A program made the position numbers and the translations under genes. From assembly GCA_902777355.1 (NCBI GenBank), contig CACYTU010000007.1, positions 1 through 58,930 on the forward strand: 58,930 bases of DNA, read 5' to 3'. This document shows, one piece after another, positions 9,098 through 18,130 of the stretch (its first letter is position 1; each line of letters begins with the position of its first letter). The notes beneath the pieces are model-generated. The model had not been told where the DNA came from. It was given only the letters and a program-made list of their open reading frames with translations, and did no database searches. The stretch comes from an uncultured Lachnospiraceae bacterium. Its GTDB lineage: Bacteria; Bacillota; Clostridia; Lachnospirales; Lachnospiraceae.

Positions 9098-10882
9098 ATG
9101 AGAGACAGGAAAAGAAAGAGCAAGGAAAGAAAAGGCAGACGACAGGACACTTCTGAACTGCGCAGGCAGCAGGAGAGAGCAGGGTCGAATGAGGGACCGG
9201 ACAGACTGCGGGACAGGGAACAGGATTCTATCGAAGAGCAATCTTCACCTGGAGGCGGGATTGCCGTGCAGGCGGGTATGCTGGCTGCAGCGACGATCGT
9301 GGTCCGCATCATCGGCCTTCTCTACAGGGCGCCTCTGACGGCGATCATCGGGGATGAGGGAAACGGCTATTATGGCGCGGCCTATAATATTTATATGATC
9401 ATCCTGATCCTGTCCTCGAATTCTCTTCCGGCGGCGATCTCCAGACAGATGGCAGCCAAAATCGCTGTGAGGGAGTATAAAAACGCGCAGAGAGCTTTTC
9501 ACTGTGCGATTCTTTACTCTCTGATTGTCGGAGCAGCGGGAAGCCTGGTCTTGTATTTTGGGGCAGCTCTTCTCGTACCGTCCAACGCGGTCCCTGTTCT
9601 GCGCGTTTTTGCGCCCACAGTCTTTCTGTTCGGGATTCTCGGGGCGGTGAGAGGTTATTTTCAGGCCAATCAGTCTATGTCCCAGACCTCAGTGTCCCAG
9701 ATTCTTGAGCAGATTGCCAACGCCGCAGTCAGCATCGGAGCCGCAGCGTTTCTGATCCGGACGGCCGGGGCGCACGCCGGAAAGACAGAGCTGGCGGTGC
9801 GCGGGGCAATGGGAAGCGCGCTCGGTACCGGAAGCGGCGTTGCCACCGCACTTGTGTTTATGACCATCGCCTATATGAGGCACAGGGCAGGATATTTCCG
9901 CAGGATCAGAAAAGATGCCGGGACAACGGAGCCTTATATCAAAATAATGAAGGGCACGATCCTGGTGATCACGCCCTTTATCTTGAGCAGCTTTATTCTG
10001 AACCTGACTACAACTCTAGATCAGATCGTCTATCTGAAGATGATGATCAACGGGAGAGGGCTGGCCGAAGCTGCTGTGACCACTGTTTTCGGTTTATTTT
10101 CCAATAAAGCCGTGGTCATCATCAATATTCCCGTTTCCGTGGCGACAGCGGTGTCCGCAGCGATCATTCCCAACATTTCAATGGCACAGGCTTCCGGGGA
10201 TATTGCCGAGACGAGGCGCAGAGCAGTAAATGCCTCCCGCATGGCGCTGATCATCTCAATTCCCTGTGCTGTCGGCCTTACAGTGCTGGCCCGTCCGGTC
10301 ACAATGCTGATGTTCCCCCAGTGGGATACACTGAACATGGCTTCCATGCTGCTGGCCCTGCAGGCAGTGACAGTCATTTTCCTGTCCGTGGGGACGATCA
10401 CTAATGCGGTTCTGCAGGCGATCGGAAAAATGAATATGCCGATCATCAGTGCTGGAGTATCTCTGATCATCCAGACAGCTGCCCTTGCCTTCCTGCTCCG
10501 CTTCACGGACTGGGGCATCTATGCCCTGGTGCTGGTCAGTGTTCTCTACTCTGCGGTCATTTTCGTGCTCAACGAGATTTTCCTGCGTCATTATCTGGAT
10601 CTGGAAATTGATTCAATGCAGATTTACGGGAAGCCTCTCTTGAGCGCTGCAGTGATGGGGGCGGTGACTTTCGGAGTCTACTTCGCGGTTTCCAGACTTG
10701 CCTCTATGTTTGCAGGAGTGTATTTCAGCAACCTGATCGCAGTAATTCCGGCGATTGCCGCAGCTGTTCCCGTGTATTTCTTCCTTCTTATTAAGCTCGG
10801 GGGATTTACCGGGGAAGACATCCTGGGACTTCCCAAGGGTGCGGCCCTGCTTCGTCTTCTGAAGAAGGCCCGGTGGCTGTAA
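9098..10882 (+). CDS. MurJ/SpoVB-family lipid II or polysaccharide flippase
   Basis: This MOP-superfamily membrane protein of about 594 residues has roughly 14 membrane helices. The motif RIIGLLYRAPLTAIIGDEGNGYYG opens the first helix pair and is typical of the SpoVB/YtgP branch of lipid-linked cell-wall precursor exporters. It carries an unusual ~55-residue highly charged N-terminal tail (RKRKSKERKGRR followed by an acidic stretch). The start is uncertain: ATG 9098 has AAGGA closely upstream, ATG 9080 lacks one, and the frame is open further upstream into the promoter and glgA terminator. Which precursor it flips cannot be told from sequence. Confidence 0.85.
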   Translation: MRDRKRKSKERKGRRQDTSELRRQQERAGSNEGPDRLRDREQDSIEEQSSPGGGIAVQAGMLAAATIVVRIIGLLYRAPLTAIIGDEGNGYYGAAYNIYMIILILSSNSLPAAISRQMAAKIAVREYKNAQRAFHCAILYSLIVGAAGSLVLYFGAALLVPSNAVPVLRVFAPTVFLFGILGAVRGYFQANQSMSQTSVSQILEQIANAAVSIGAAAFLIRTAGAHAGKTELAVRGAMGSALGTGSGVATALVFMTIAYMRHRAGYFRRIRKDAGTTEPYIKIMKGTILVITPFILSSFILNLTTTLDQIVYLKMMINGRGLAEAAVTTVFGLFSNKAVVIINIPVSVATAVSAAIIPNISMAQASGDIAETRRRAVNASRMALIISIPCAVGLTVLARPVTMLMFPQWDTLNMASMLLALQAVTVIFLSVGTITNAVLQAIGKMNMPIISAGVSLIIQTAALAFLLRFTDWGIYALVLVSVLYSAVIFVLNEIFLRHYLDLEIDSMQIYGKPLLSAAVMGAVTFGVYFAVSRLASMFAGVYFSNLIAVIPAIAAAVPVYFFLLIKLGGFTGEDILGLPKGAALLRLLKKARWL

Positions 10883-10888
10883 TGGCCG

Positions 10889-11033
10889 TGTAATGATTGC
10901 ATGATAACCGTGTAATGAACGTATGATAACTGCGTAATGATTGTATGATAACCGTGTAATGAACGTATGATAACCGTGTAATGAACGTATGATAACTTCG
11001 TAATGATCGTATGATGACTGTGTAATGAATATG
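10889..11033 (+). repeat. Tandem repeat, ~21 bp x 7
   Basis: Seven imperfect copies of a 21-bp unit built on CGTGTAATGAACGTATGATAA lie just after the flippase stop codon. Units differ mostly at one to four bases. The array lies before the terminator, so it would be transcribed as 3' untranslated sequence. Confidence 0.85.
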
Positions 11034-11056
11034 TTTTTGACGGGGCCATCATAGAT

Positions 11057-11117
11057 AAAAGCACCGGCTGCCTTTACTTGTCTGCGGACAGGGGAGGGGC
11101 AGCAGGTGCTTTTTCTT
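11057..11117 (+). terminator. Terminator after the flippase gene
   Basis: AAAAGCACC with the inner GGCTGCC pairs with GGGGCAGC and GGTGCTTTT, then runs into T residues. The loop is long. Confidence 0.75.
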
Positions 11118-11119
11118 AT

Positions 11120-11165
11120 TATGACTCGGTTCGTTTAATGTGCTTTCCGCCATGTGACGGACACG
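11120..11165. repeat. Post-terminator element, diverged copy
   Basis: ATGACTCGG..CGTTTAATG..TTTCCGCCATG..CGGACACG directly follows the terminator and resembles the copies after recX and lepA. The remaining ~100 bases to the end of rqcH hold nothing recognised. Confidence 0.4.
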
Positions 11166-11262
11166 GGCGGAACGGGGACAGATCAGCAGGGCAGCCCCTG
11201 TCCTGTTTCAGATTTCACGGGCTGGGCAGAGACGATCCGCGTGAATCGAATCTTCACAGGAT

Positions 11263-13065
11263 TTACCCGGTTACCTCGCGAAGGCCGCTGATGTCGGTCC
11301 TGGCCAGGATGGAGTAGTTAGTGTAGTAGACGACAAAACCGGGAGCGGCGCCGGAGGGCTTTTTGACATTTCTGCGCTCCAGGTAATCGATCTCAACCTT
11401 ACCCTGACTGCGGCCGCTGGAGTAATAGGCCGCCAGGGCGGCTGCCTCCTCGAAGGCACGGTCGGGGATCTCATCCATTGTTTTGCCGCCGGTGCGCAAA
11501 AGGACGTGGGAACCGGGCATATCATTGGCATGAAACCAGATATCACGGCCATCCGCGATCCTGAAGGTGATCTCATCGTTCTGAGTGTTGTTCTTTCCTA
11601 CATAGATATCAAAGCCGTCACTGCTGATATAGTGGAGCGGCCTGCTCTGCGGCGCGCGGGCGCGGCCTTTTTTCGGCTCATTTTTCCTGCCGGTGTATTT
11701 GCGGCGCAGATATCCGCTCTCCTCCATCTCCCGCCGGATCTGGGACAGGTCGGCGTCGGTCGTGGAGAACTCGAGGGCGTTTTGTATGCTTCGGAGGTGG
11801 TCTATCTCAGCCTTGACCTGGACTGTCAGGCGGGTCAGCGCCTCGTGGGTGCGCTTCATCCGGGCATAGCGGTCAAAATATTTCTGGGCGTTCTGCTGGG
11901 CAGTGAGATTTGGATCCAGAGGAATCCGGACTTTTTCGCCGGTATAGTAGTTGTCGAGCTCACAGCTTTTGGCACCTGCGGGGACGGAATAACCATAGGC
12001 GTTGAGAAGCTCTCCGTAAATCTTGAATTTATCGCGCTTTTCCGTGTCCCTGATCTGGCGGCACTGCAGGTCATATTTGTGTACGTCCCGTTCCAGAATA
12101 GTCTGGACAATGTGTCGCAGGTCCGCTGACCGCTGCCGGATGCGGGTATAGAGATTCTTCCTGGCGTAAAAATCTTCCAGGAGGACAGACGGTGATTCAT
12201 AGGGGACAGGAACGCAGTCTGCGTAGTGGGTGAGAGGAATGAGGGAAAAATCGACCGGGACCCCGGGCCTTCCGCTTTCGCCGGGCCGGCAGTACATTGT
12301 GGGCAAAAAATCCCCTTCACGGATTCTGGAGATCAGGTTTCCAAAACGCTGCCAGAGGGCTTCTTTTTCGGAATCCGGCAGCAGGGCTGCGGACCGGTCC
12401 TGGGACAGGCCGGCCAGGTGGACAAGTTCCTGGGCAGCGACCGGCGAGAAGCCTGTGTAGGAGCGCACCAGCAGTTTTGCCACTTCCATATGGCCTGCAC
12501 CCAGCACCTGGAAAAATCCTTCCCTGGACTCTGAGAGAGGATCTTTTTTGGACTGCGTATCCGGTATAAAATAAGGTCTTCCCGGCAGGACCTCACGCAC
12601 GGAGCTGACCAGGGAGGATACATGGCGGATACTGTCGACGATCGTCTCATCATCATTGAGGAAGATGATATTGCTGTGCTTGCCCATAATCTCCACAGCG
12701 AGCACATGGGTGCAGAGGTCGCCCATTTCGTTGCGGTGTTCAAAACGGATTTGTATGATCCTCTCCAGTCCGGGCTGTCCGATGGAGATGATGCGGGCGT
12801 TCTGCAGATGCTTTCTGAGAAGCATGCAGAATGCCGGAGCCTGCAGAGGTGCCTGGCGGCTGACTTTGGTCAGGTAGACCAGGGGGAGCGACGGATCGGC
12901 GGACAGATAGAGGCGGACCTGGCCGCCTCCCCGTTCCGCAGCGAGCCGGATCGTGAGGACGAGTTCATTTTTATCGGTCTGTGCTATTTTATAAACACGG
13001 CCGCCGGTCAGAGAATCCTGAAGCTCTCTGCAAAGACCTGCGACGGTGATTCCATCAAATGCCAT
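11263..13065 (-). CDS. rqcH: NFACT family protein, RqcH (Rqc2 homologue)
   Basis: RqcH binds stalled 50S-peptidyl-tRNA complexes and directs C-terminal alanine tailing for degradation. Older names are fibronectin-binding protein A and FbpA. The 600-residue protein has an NFACT-N domain (MAFDGITVAGLCREL start, the VEIMGKHSNIIF motif near residue 130), a coiled-coil middle (~330-440) and a C-terminal NFACT-R domain with DIYVGKNNTQND, DIWFHANDMPGSHVLLR and YYSSGR motifs (~485-560). It stands alone on the minus strand between plus-strand genes. AGGAGAAG lies upstream of the ATG. Confidence 0.95.
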   Translation of the reverse strand: MAFDGITVAGLCRELQDSLTGGRVYKIAQTDKNELVLTIRLAAERGGGQVRLYLSADPSLPLVYLTKVSRQAPLQAPAFCMLLRKHLQNARIISIGQPGLERIIQIRFEHRNEMGDLCTHVLAVEIMGKHSNIIFLNDDETIVDSIRHVSSLVSSVREVLPGRPYFIPDTQSKKDPLSESREGFFQVLGAGHMEVAKLLVRSYTGFSPVAAQELVHLAGLSQDRSAALLPDSEKEALWQRFGNLISRIREGDFLPTMYCRPGESGRPGVPVDFSLIPLTHYADCVPVPYESPSVLLEDFYARKNLYTRIRQRSADLRHIVQTILERDVHKYDLQCRQIRDTEKRDKFKIYGELLNAYGYSVPAGAKSCELDNYYTGEKVRIPLDPNLTAQQNAQKYFDRYARMKRTHEALTRLTVQVKAEIDHLRSIQNALEFSTTDADLSQIRREMEESGYLRRKYTGRKNEPKKGRARAPQSRPLHYISSDGFDIYVGKNNTQNDEITFRIADGRDIWFHANDMPGSHVLLRTGGKTMDEIPDRAFEEAAALAAYYSSGRSQGKVEIDYLERRNVKKPSGAAPGFVVYYTNYSILARTDISGLREVTG

Positions 13066-13149
13066 AATGCTTCTCCTGTTTTCAGAGTTTTTTCTTTAAT
13101 GCAACGAGTCTGAGTATGAGTAACTGTACAGATTCACACGCAACTCCAG

Positions 13150-13372
13150 ATGTTTTTCGCAACAATGCGAAGCTTTTACAACTTTTACAATGCGAAGCTA
13201 TTACAATGCAAAGCTTTTATAATGCAAAGGAGTGTTTTTTTGCAAAAAATCCGGGGTTATACGGCGAGAACACACTCGCAGAGTGTGCTGCGCACAGCAA
13301 AGTGTATTAACAGTGCGAAGCAATGACAGTGCGAAGCAATGACAGTGCGAAGCAATGCTATCGCCGAACGCA
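13150..13372. repeat. Short tandem repeats upstream of rqcH
   Basis: Two clusters are seen. At 13158-13230 are near-repeats of GCGAAGCTTTTACAA and GCAAAGCTTTTATAA. At 13310-13362 are three tandem copies of the 16-bp unit CAGTGCGAAGCAATGA. They lie between rqcH and the divergent yicC promoter and hold no gene. Confidence 0.75.
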
Positions 13373-13380
13373 AGGTTACC

Positions 13381-13404
13381 GTCACACCCTGGTCAGGGTG
13401 TGAC
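13381..13404. repeat. Perfect inverted repeat in rqcH-yicC interval
   Basis: GTCACACCCT and AGGGTGTGAC form a 10-bp stem around GGTC. No T-run follows on either strand, so it could be an operator or an RNA hairpin in the rqcH leader. Confidence 0.55.
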
Positions 13405-13443
13405 GAGTATCGACAGAGCATCTCATAGTATACCACTTCTTCC

Positions 13444-13471
13444 TTGACGGTTGAAAGTATAATGTTATAAT
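13444..13471 (+). promoter_or_regulatory. Promoter of yicC-remA-gmk-rpoZ
   Basis: TTGACG (13444-13449), a 16-nt spacer and TATAAT (13466-13471) give a strong sigma-A promoter. The leader of ~190 nt contains GGCAG..CTGCC followed by seven T residues (13512-13544), a possible attenuator with a weak stem. Confidence 0.72.
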
Positions 13472-13668
13472 GATTACTGGTTTATTCTGCCCTGCGCCTT
13501 CCTTTCAGGGAGGCAGGAGCCGTAATTCCGCTGCCGGTTTTTTTATCTTATCACGCAATACTTGCTGGAAGGTTTTGAATTACCGTCTGCGGTTAACGAA
13601 GCGGAGGTATATCCGGCACCGCCCGGGTCCGAAATTCACATTTCGGATTTCAGCAGGAGGTTTTTTGA

Positions 13669-14547
13669 ATGATTAGAAGCATGACGGGTTACGGCAGGAG
13701 CGAGATGCTCAGCGATGCCTGCCGGATCGCGGTGGAGATCAAGTCAGTCAACAACAGGTATCTGGATATCGGTATTAAGATGCCGCGCCAGCTGAACCAG
13801 CTGGAAGCAAAGATCCGCGGAGAATTGAAGAAACATATGCTTCGCGGAAAAGTAGACGTGTTTATTTCCTATGAGGATCTGACGGAATCCAATATGACGG
13901 TCAAATATAATGACCGGATCGCGAGAGAATACTGGAAATATTTTCAGAAGATGGCAGAGGAATTCGGGATCGACAATGATGTCCGCGTCTCCTCTCTGGC
14001 CAGGTTTCCCGATGTTCTCGTGATGGAGGAAGAGCCGGTTGATCCGGAGGGGATCTGGGAGAATCTGGAAAAGGTCATCCGCGAGGCGGCTCTGATGTTT
14101 GACGAGTCCAGGATCCGCGAAGGAGAGTTCCTCCGAACCAATATGGAAGAGAAACTCGAAGAGATGCTGGGACATGTCAGTTTCATTGAGGAGAGGGCGC
14201 CTGAGCTTGTGGAGGCCTATAGGGCTTCTTTAAGGGAAAAGGTATCAGAGCTCCTGGAAGGAGCTGATGTTGATGAAGCCAGGATCGTGCAGGAAGTGAC
14301 GATCCATGCTGACAAGGTCTGTGTGGATGAAGAACTGGTGCGCCTGCGCAGCCACATCGTGGCGACGCGCGATGAACTGCAAAAAGGAGGCAGCATCGGC
14401 AGAAAACTTGATTTTATTGCTCAGGAAATGAATCGTGAATCCAATACGATTCTTTCCAAGTCGGTTGAAAGAGAAATCTCCGACCACGCGATCGAACTCA
14501 AGACTTCCGTGGAGAAAATACGGGAGCAGGTCCAGAATATAGAATGA
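13669..14547 (+). CDS. yicC: YicC/YloC-family endoribonuclease
   Basis: YicC-family proteins are endoribonucleases; the E. coli member takes part in small-RNA turnover. The 292-residue protein starts with the hallmark MIRSMTGYGR, has a YicC N-terminal domain (to ~155) and a DUF1732 C-terminal domain with EVTIHADK and GGSIGRKLDFIAQEMNRE motifs. AGGAGG lies upstream of the ATG. It heads a Firmicute-typical group with remA, gmk and rpoZ. Confidence 0.95.
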   Translation: MIRSMTGYGRSEMLSDACRIAVEIKSVNNRYLDIGIKMPRQLNQLEAKIRGELKKHMLRGKVDVFISYEDLTESNMTVKYNDRIAREYWKYFQKMAEEFGIDNDVRVSSLARFPDVLVMEEEPVDPEGIWENLEKVIREAALMFDESRIREGEFLRTNMEEKLEEMLGHVSFIEERAPELVEAYRASLREKVSELLEGADVDEARIVQEVTIHADKVCVDEELVRLRSHIVATRDELQKGGSIGRKLDFIAQEMNRESNTILSKSVEREISDHAIELKTSVEKIREQVQNIE

Positions 14548-14598
14548 TTCCTGGGGGCATTCATTCGTTAAACAAAGAGAAAGCAGGTCAGATTACAG

Positions 14599-14871
14599 AT
14601 GTCGGGCAGCAGGCTGATCCATGTCGGTTTCGGAAATATTGTAAACGCGGAGAAGATCATCGCGATCGTGAGCCCTGATTCCGCACCGGTGCGCCGTCTT
14701 GTCTCGCAGGCAAAGAATGACGGCAGGACTATTGACGCGACCCAGGGGCGCAAGACCAAATCGGTGATCGTCATGGAAAATGACCGGATCGTCCTTTCGG
14801 CTTTGCTGCCGGAGACGATACGCGGCCGCGCCGCGGCAAGTGACGATTCGGCGGAAGACGAGGATGAGTGA
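14599..14871 (+). CDS. remA: DUF370 DNA-binding regulator RemA
   Basis: In Bacillus subtilis RemA is a ring-forming DNA-binding activator of matrix and osmoprotection genes. This 90-residue protein keeps the family core (IHVGFGNIV near residue 7, then SPDSAPVRRL and DATQGRKTKSVI) and adds a short acidic tail (DDSAEDEDE). It lies 51 nt after yicC and 31 nt before gmk, an arrangement conserved across Firmicutes. Only a weak AGCAGG-type ribosome site precedes the ATG. Confidence 0.93.
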   Translation: MSGSRLIHVGFGNIVNAEKIIAIVSPDSAPVRRLVSQAKNDGRTIDATQGRKTKSVIVMENDRIVLSALLPETIRGRAAASDDSAEDEDE

Positions 14872-14902
14872 GCCCTGAATAACTGACAGGAGTGAGTGTA
14901 TC

Positions 14903-15592
14903 ATGAGTGGAAAAATGGTTGTGATTTCCGGTTTCAGCGGAGCCGGTAAGGGAACCGTGATTAAAAGACTGAGAGAGAAGTACGAAGGATATGTCCTGTC
15001 TGTATCCATGACCACACGTAAGCCCAGAGACTACGAGACAAACGGTGTGGAATATCATTTTGTTTCCAACGAGGCTTTTGAGGAACTGATCGGTCAGGAC
15101 GGGTTTATGGAACATGCCGGTTATGCGGACCACTATTACGGAACCCCGAAAGCTTTCGTAGTTGAAAACATGAGGGCGGGGCGTGATGTCCTGCTGGAGA
15201 TTGAAGTGCAGGGAGCCATGCAGATCCGTGATAAATACCCCGGTACACCCATGATATTCATCTCTCCTCCGGATGCCGAAGAGCTCGAGAGAAGGCTTAC
15301 AGGAAGGGGATCCGAGGAGGAGGAAACCGCGAACAAACGGCTGCGGCAGGCTGACAGGGAAGTGGAGCTGCTCCCGGATTATGATTATCTTCTGATCAAC
15401 GATGATGTAGATGCCTGTGCGGATTCCCTCAACAGGATCATCCGGATGCCTGAAGAGGCGGTTTCCGACGGCGGATCACAGAAAGCGTCAGAAGGCGGAG
15501 AAATCGTCACGGATGCCGGGAAAAAGAAGGCCTTTGCGGAAGCATTTCGCATGGGGCTTCGCGGTATCTTACAGAGGCGCGGAATCCTTTGA
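14903..15592 (+). CDS. gmk: Guanylate kinase
   Basis: This enzyme phosphorylates GMP to GDP with ATP. The P-loop GFSGAGKGT is at residues 10-18, followed by SVSMTTRKPRDYETNGVEYHFVS, the GMP-binding segment, and EVQGAMQI. At 229 residues it is about 25 longer than usual. The extra length is a Gly/Glu/Ser-rich stretch (~185-212) between the nucleotide core and the C-terminal helix. AGGAG precedes the ATG. Confidence 0.96.
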   Translation: MSGKMVVISGFSGAGKGTVIKRLREKYEGYVLSVSMTTRKPRDYETNGVEYHFVSNEAFEELIGQDGFMEHAGYADHYYGTPKAFVVENMRAGRDVLLEIEVQGAMQIRDKYPGTPMIFISPPDAEELERRLTGRGSEEEETANKRLRQADREVELLPDYDYLLINDDVDACADSLNRIIRMPEEAVSDGGSQKASEGGEIVTDAGKKKAFAEAFRMGLRGILQRRGIL

Positions 15593-15705
15593 GGCGGGAA
15601 ACGCTGTGCTGTGCTGCTTTACAGAGCGAAGATGACATGCCCGGGCAGGCTGCCGCAGTTTCTGTATGAGATGAATGAGACTGCGGACCTGCAGGAGCAG
15701 GCCTT

Positions 15706-15765
15706 AAAGCAATAAATAAGAAAAAGCAATAAACAAGAAAAGCAATAAATAAGAACAGAAGAAAG
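15706..15765 (+). repeat. A-rich tandem repeat, AAAGCAATAAAYAAG unit
   Basis: Three to four copies of a 16-18-bp unit built on AAAGCAATAAATAAGAA lie between gmk and rpoZ. The rest of the 246-bp gap shows no gene. Confidence 0.7.
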
Positions 15766-15838
15766 CAAAGGAAAAGGCAGGTTACGGGACACCGCACAGT
15801 CGGTATCCGGGCAGGCCGGGAAAGGAAAGGTTAGATTT

Positions 15839-16303
15839 ATGATTCATCCGTCCTACGTGGATCTTATGAAAGTTGTCAACAAGGATGTGGAAGAGGGAGA
15901 GACTCCCGTTATCAACAGCAGATATTCGATCGTGATGGCGACCGCGAAACGCGCGCGCCAGATCGTAGACGGCGACGAACCTCTTGTGAAAGTTTCCAGA
16001 GGTGAAAAACCTCTCTCAATCGCGGTTGATGAACTGAATCAGGGAGAGATCAGGATTCTCGCCGAGGATGAGGTAGAAGAAGATTTCATTGTGGATGAAG
16101 CGGCTGAAGAGAATGATGGCGGCTCGATGATCGAGAGCGAGGACGTGGTCACGGAAGAAGAGGCAGGTTCAGCTTCAGAGACCATCGACGGGCAGGACGC
16201 CGGGTCTGCTGAAGAGACAGCTGAAGAATATCCGGAAGAAGAAATGACCGAAGAGGAAGTTGAAGAAGAGTATGGCGATGAGTCCGGTGAGGACGAAGAA
16301 TAA
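15839..16303 (+). CDS. rpoZ: RNA polymerase omega subunit with long acidic tail
   Basis: Omega helps assemble and stabilise RNA polymerase. Residues 1-80 match the family (MIHPSYVDLMK, then NSRYSIVMATAKRARQI, then KPLSIAVDEL). The last ~75 residues are almost only Glu, Asp, Ser, Thr, Ala and Gly. Omega is normally 65-100 residues, so this tail nearly doubles it. The tail may contact basic partners or be a disordered expansion like others in this window. AAAGG lies upstream of the ATG. Confidence 0.93.
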   Translation: MIHPSYVDLMKVVNKDVEEGETPVINSRYSIVMATAKRARQIVDGDEPLVKVSRGEKPLSIAVDELNQGEIRILAEDEVEEDFIVDEAAEENDGGSMIESEDVVTEEEAGSASETIDGQDAGSAEETAEEYPEEEMTEEEVEEEYGDESGEDEE

Positions 16304-16397
16304 GATCCTATCGTGACGCTTTATCGCCGGATGCGCGGCTGGTGTGGCTGCAGCGTCTTGGCCCTGCAAAGCCCTTGTAAGGACAGCATCTTCCGTA

Positions 16398-16577
16398 CTG
16401 CAGGAGCAGTATTACGGTGAGAGCGCTGCTGTACTGCAGGAGCAGTATCCGCGCAGGGCGCTGCTGTACTGTGCCCGCAGTATTACGCTGAGGGCATTGC
16501 TGTACCGCACCCGCAGTATTACGCTGAGAGCGCTGCCCGCTGCTTTGCTGCGGAGCAGTATCCGCGCAGGGCGCTCA
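16398..16577 (+). repeat. Imperfect tandem repeats between rpoZ and rimO
   Basis: About four units of ~40-45 bp, each containing GCAGTATTACGCTGAG or GCAGTATCCGCGCAGGGCGCTG. The array ends 15 nt before the rimO start, so it forms the rimO leader and may shape its translation. Confidence 0.75.
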
Positions 16578-16592
16578 GACATGGTGATGTGA

Positions 16593-17993
16593 ATGAAAAT
16601 CCTGTTTGTCTCCCTCGGCTGTGACAAAAACCTGGTCGATTCCGAGGAGATGCTAGGTGATCTGACCCTTGCGGGATACGAGATCACAGATGATGAGGAA
16701 TTGGCAGAGGCAGCTGTTATCAATACATGCTGCTTTATTAATGATGCAAAAAAAGAGAGTATAGACAGCATTCTGGAGCTGGCGGAGCGCCGGACTTCAG
16801 GACAGCTGAAAGCTCTGATCGTGACCGGATGTCTGGCACAGCGATACAGTGAGGACATCCGCAGAGAGATCCCCGAGGTGGATGCGGTCATCGGCACAAC
16901 AGCTCAGGAATCACTTTTAGAAGCTTTGGATACTGTCCTGAAAAGAGGAGAGTATGAAACCGGGGCTCATGATTCCGCAAAGGAGGAAGGTGCAGATCCC
17001 GGGGAAGAAAAAGAAGCAAGTGCCGCTATTGTACGCCTGGATGATTTGAAAAAGAAACCCCGCACTAATGTAAAGCGGATCCTTACGACTGCGGACGGTT
17101 TTGGATATCTGCGCATTGCGGAGGGGTGCAGTAAACACTGTACCTATTGTGTGATTCCTTCTATACGCGGGCCCTACCGCAGCGTGCCGATGGAGGACGT
17201 TGTCCGGACGGCAGAGGACCTGGCTTCCAGAGGTGTCCGGGAGTTGATCCTGGTCGCCCAGGAGACGACGATTTATGGTCTTGACCTGTATGGAAAGAAG
17301 ATGCTCCCGGAGCTTCTTCGCAGACTTGCCGCGATTGAAGGAATCTGCTGGATCCGTCTGCTGTACTGCTATCCTGAGGAAATCACTCCCGGGCTGGTTG
17401 AGGTGATGAGGGACGAACCAAAGGTTCTCCATTATATAGACATGCCCATACAGCACGCGTCGGACGATATTCTGAAAAGGATGGGACGGCGGACCAACAG
17501 GAAGGAACTGGAGGATATCATCGGTCTGCTCCGCAGGGAAATTCCGGATATCTGCATCCGCACGACTCTGATCACAGGGTTCCCGGGGGAGACCGACAAG
17601 GACCACCGCACCCTTATGTCCTTTGTGCGCAGAATGAAATTTGACCGTCTGGGAGTGTTTGCCTATTCCAGGGAAGAAGGGACTCCTGCAGCCAGGATGC
17701 CAAAGCAGGTTCCCGCCCCCGTGAAGTCAAAGCGCCGCAGGGAACTGATGCTCCTGCAGCAGCAGATCGCCTTTAAAAAAGCCCGCGGAATGAAGGGCAG
17801 AACGGTTGAGGCGATCGTCGAAGGAAGGATTGTGGGCGAGGACGTCTACACCTCACGCACATATATGGATGCTCCCGGTGTGGACGGAACACTGTTTGTG
17901 GAGACCGGAAGGGACCTGATGACCGGCGATTTTATCAAAGTCCGGATCACCGGATCGGACCAGTATGATCTGATCGGAGAAGTGGAAGACTGA
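16593..17993 (+). CDS. rimO: Ribosomal protein S12 methylthiotransferase RimO
   Basis: RimO is a radical SAM enzyme that adds a methylthio group to an Asp of ribosomal protein S12. The N-terminal UPF0004 domain has cluster ligands C10, C46 and C80. The radical-SAM C-x3-C-x2-C is at C179, C183 and C186. A TRAM domain closes the protein (466 residues, slightly long). The extra residues form a charged insertion (~120-150) between the two cluster domains. No strong ribosome site is visible before the ATG. In many Clostridia pgsA follows directly; here yfhO lies between. Confidence 0.96.
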   Translation: MKILFVSLGCDKNLVDSEEMLGDLTLAGYEITDDEELAEAAVINTCCFINDAKKESIDSILELAERRTSGQLKALIVTGCLAQRYSEDIRREIPEVDAVIGTTAQESLLEALDTVLKRGEYETGAHDSAKEEGADPGEEKEASAAIVRLDDLKKKPRTNVKRILTTADGFGYLRIAEGCSKHCTYCVIPSIRGPYRSVPMEDVVRTAEDLASRGVRELILVAQETTIYGLDLYGKKMLPELLRRLAAIEGICWIRLLYCYPEEITPGLVEVMRDEPKVLHYIDMPIQHASDDILKRMGRRTNRKELEDIIGLLRREIPDICIRTTLITGFPGETDKDHRTLMSFVRRMKFDRLGVFAYSREEGTPAARMPKQVPAPVKSKRRRELMLLQQQIAFKKARGMKGRTVEAIVEGRIVGEDVYTSRTYMDAPGVDGTLFVETGRDLMTGDFIKVRITGSDQYDLIGEVED

Positions 17994-18082
17994 CGGGCTG
18001 CCACGCATCGCAACAAGACGCGCCTGCACCGGATGCTTTACGATGTCTGATGCCGGGGCAGTATATTTTTACTGTTATTGAA

Positions 18083-18128
18083 GGGCATTTTCCATTGGCC
18101 GCAGACCTATCCGGGATGGAAAATGCCC
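18083..18128 (+). terminator. Hairpin after rimO
   Basis: A 13-bp perfect stem GGGCATTTTCCAT/ATGGAAAATGCCC with a 20-nt loop, without a T-run. Confidence 0.5.
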
Positions 18129-18130
18129 CA

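Noticed and set aside
10889-11033. CRISPR array
   Set aside because: Units are direct tandem repeats of 21 bp without unique spacers; no cas genes.
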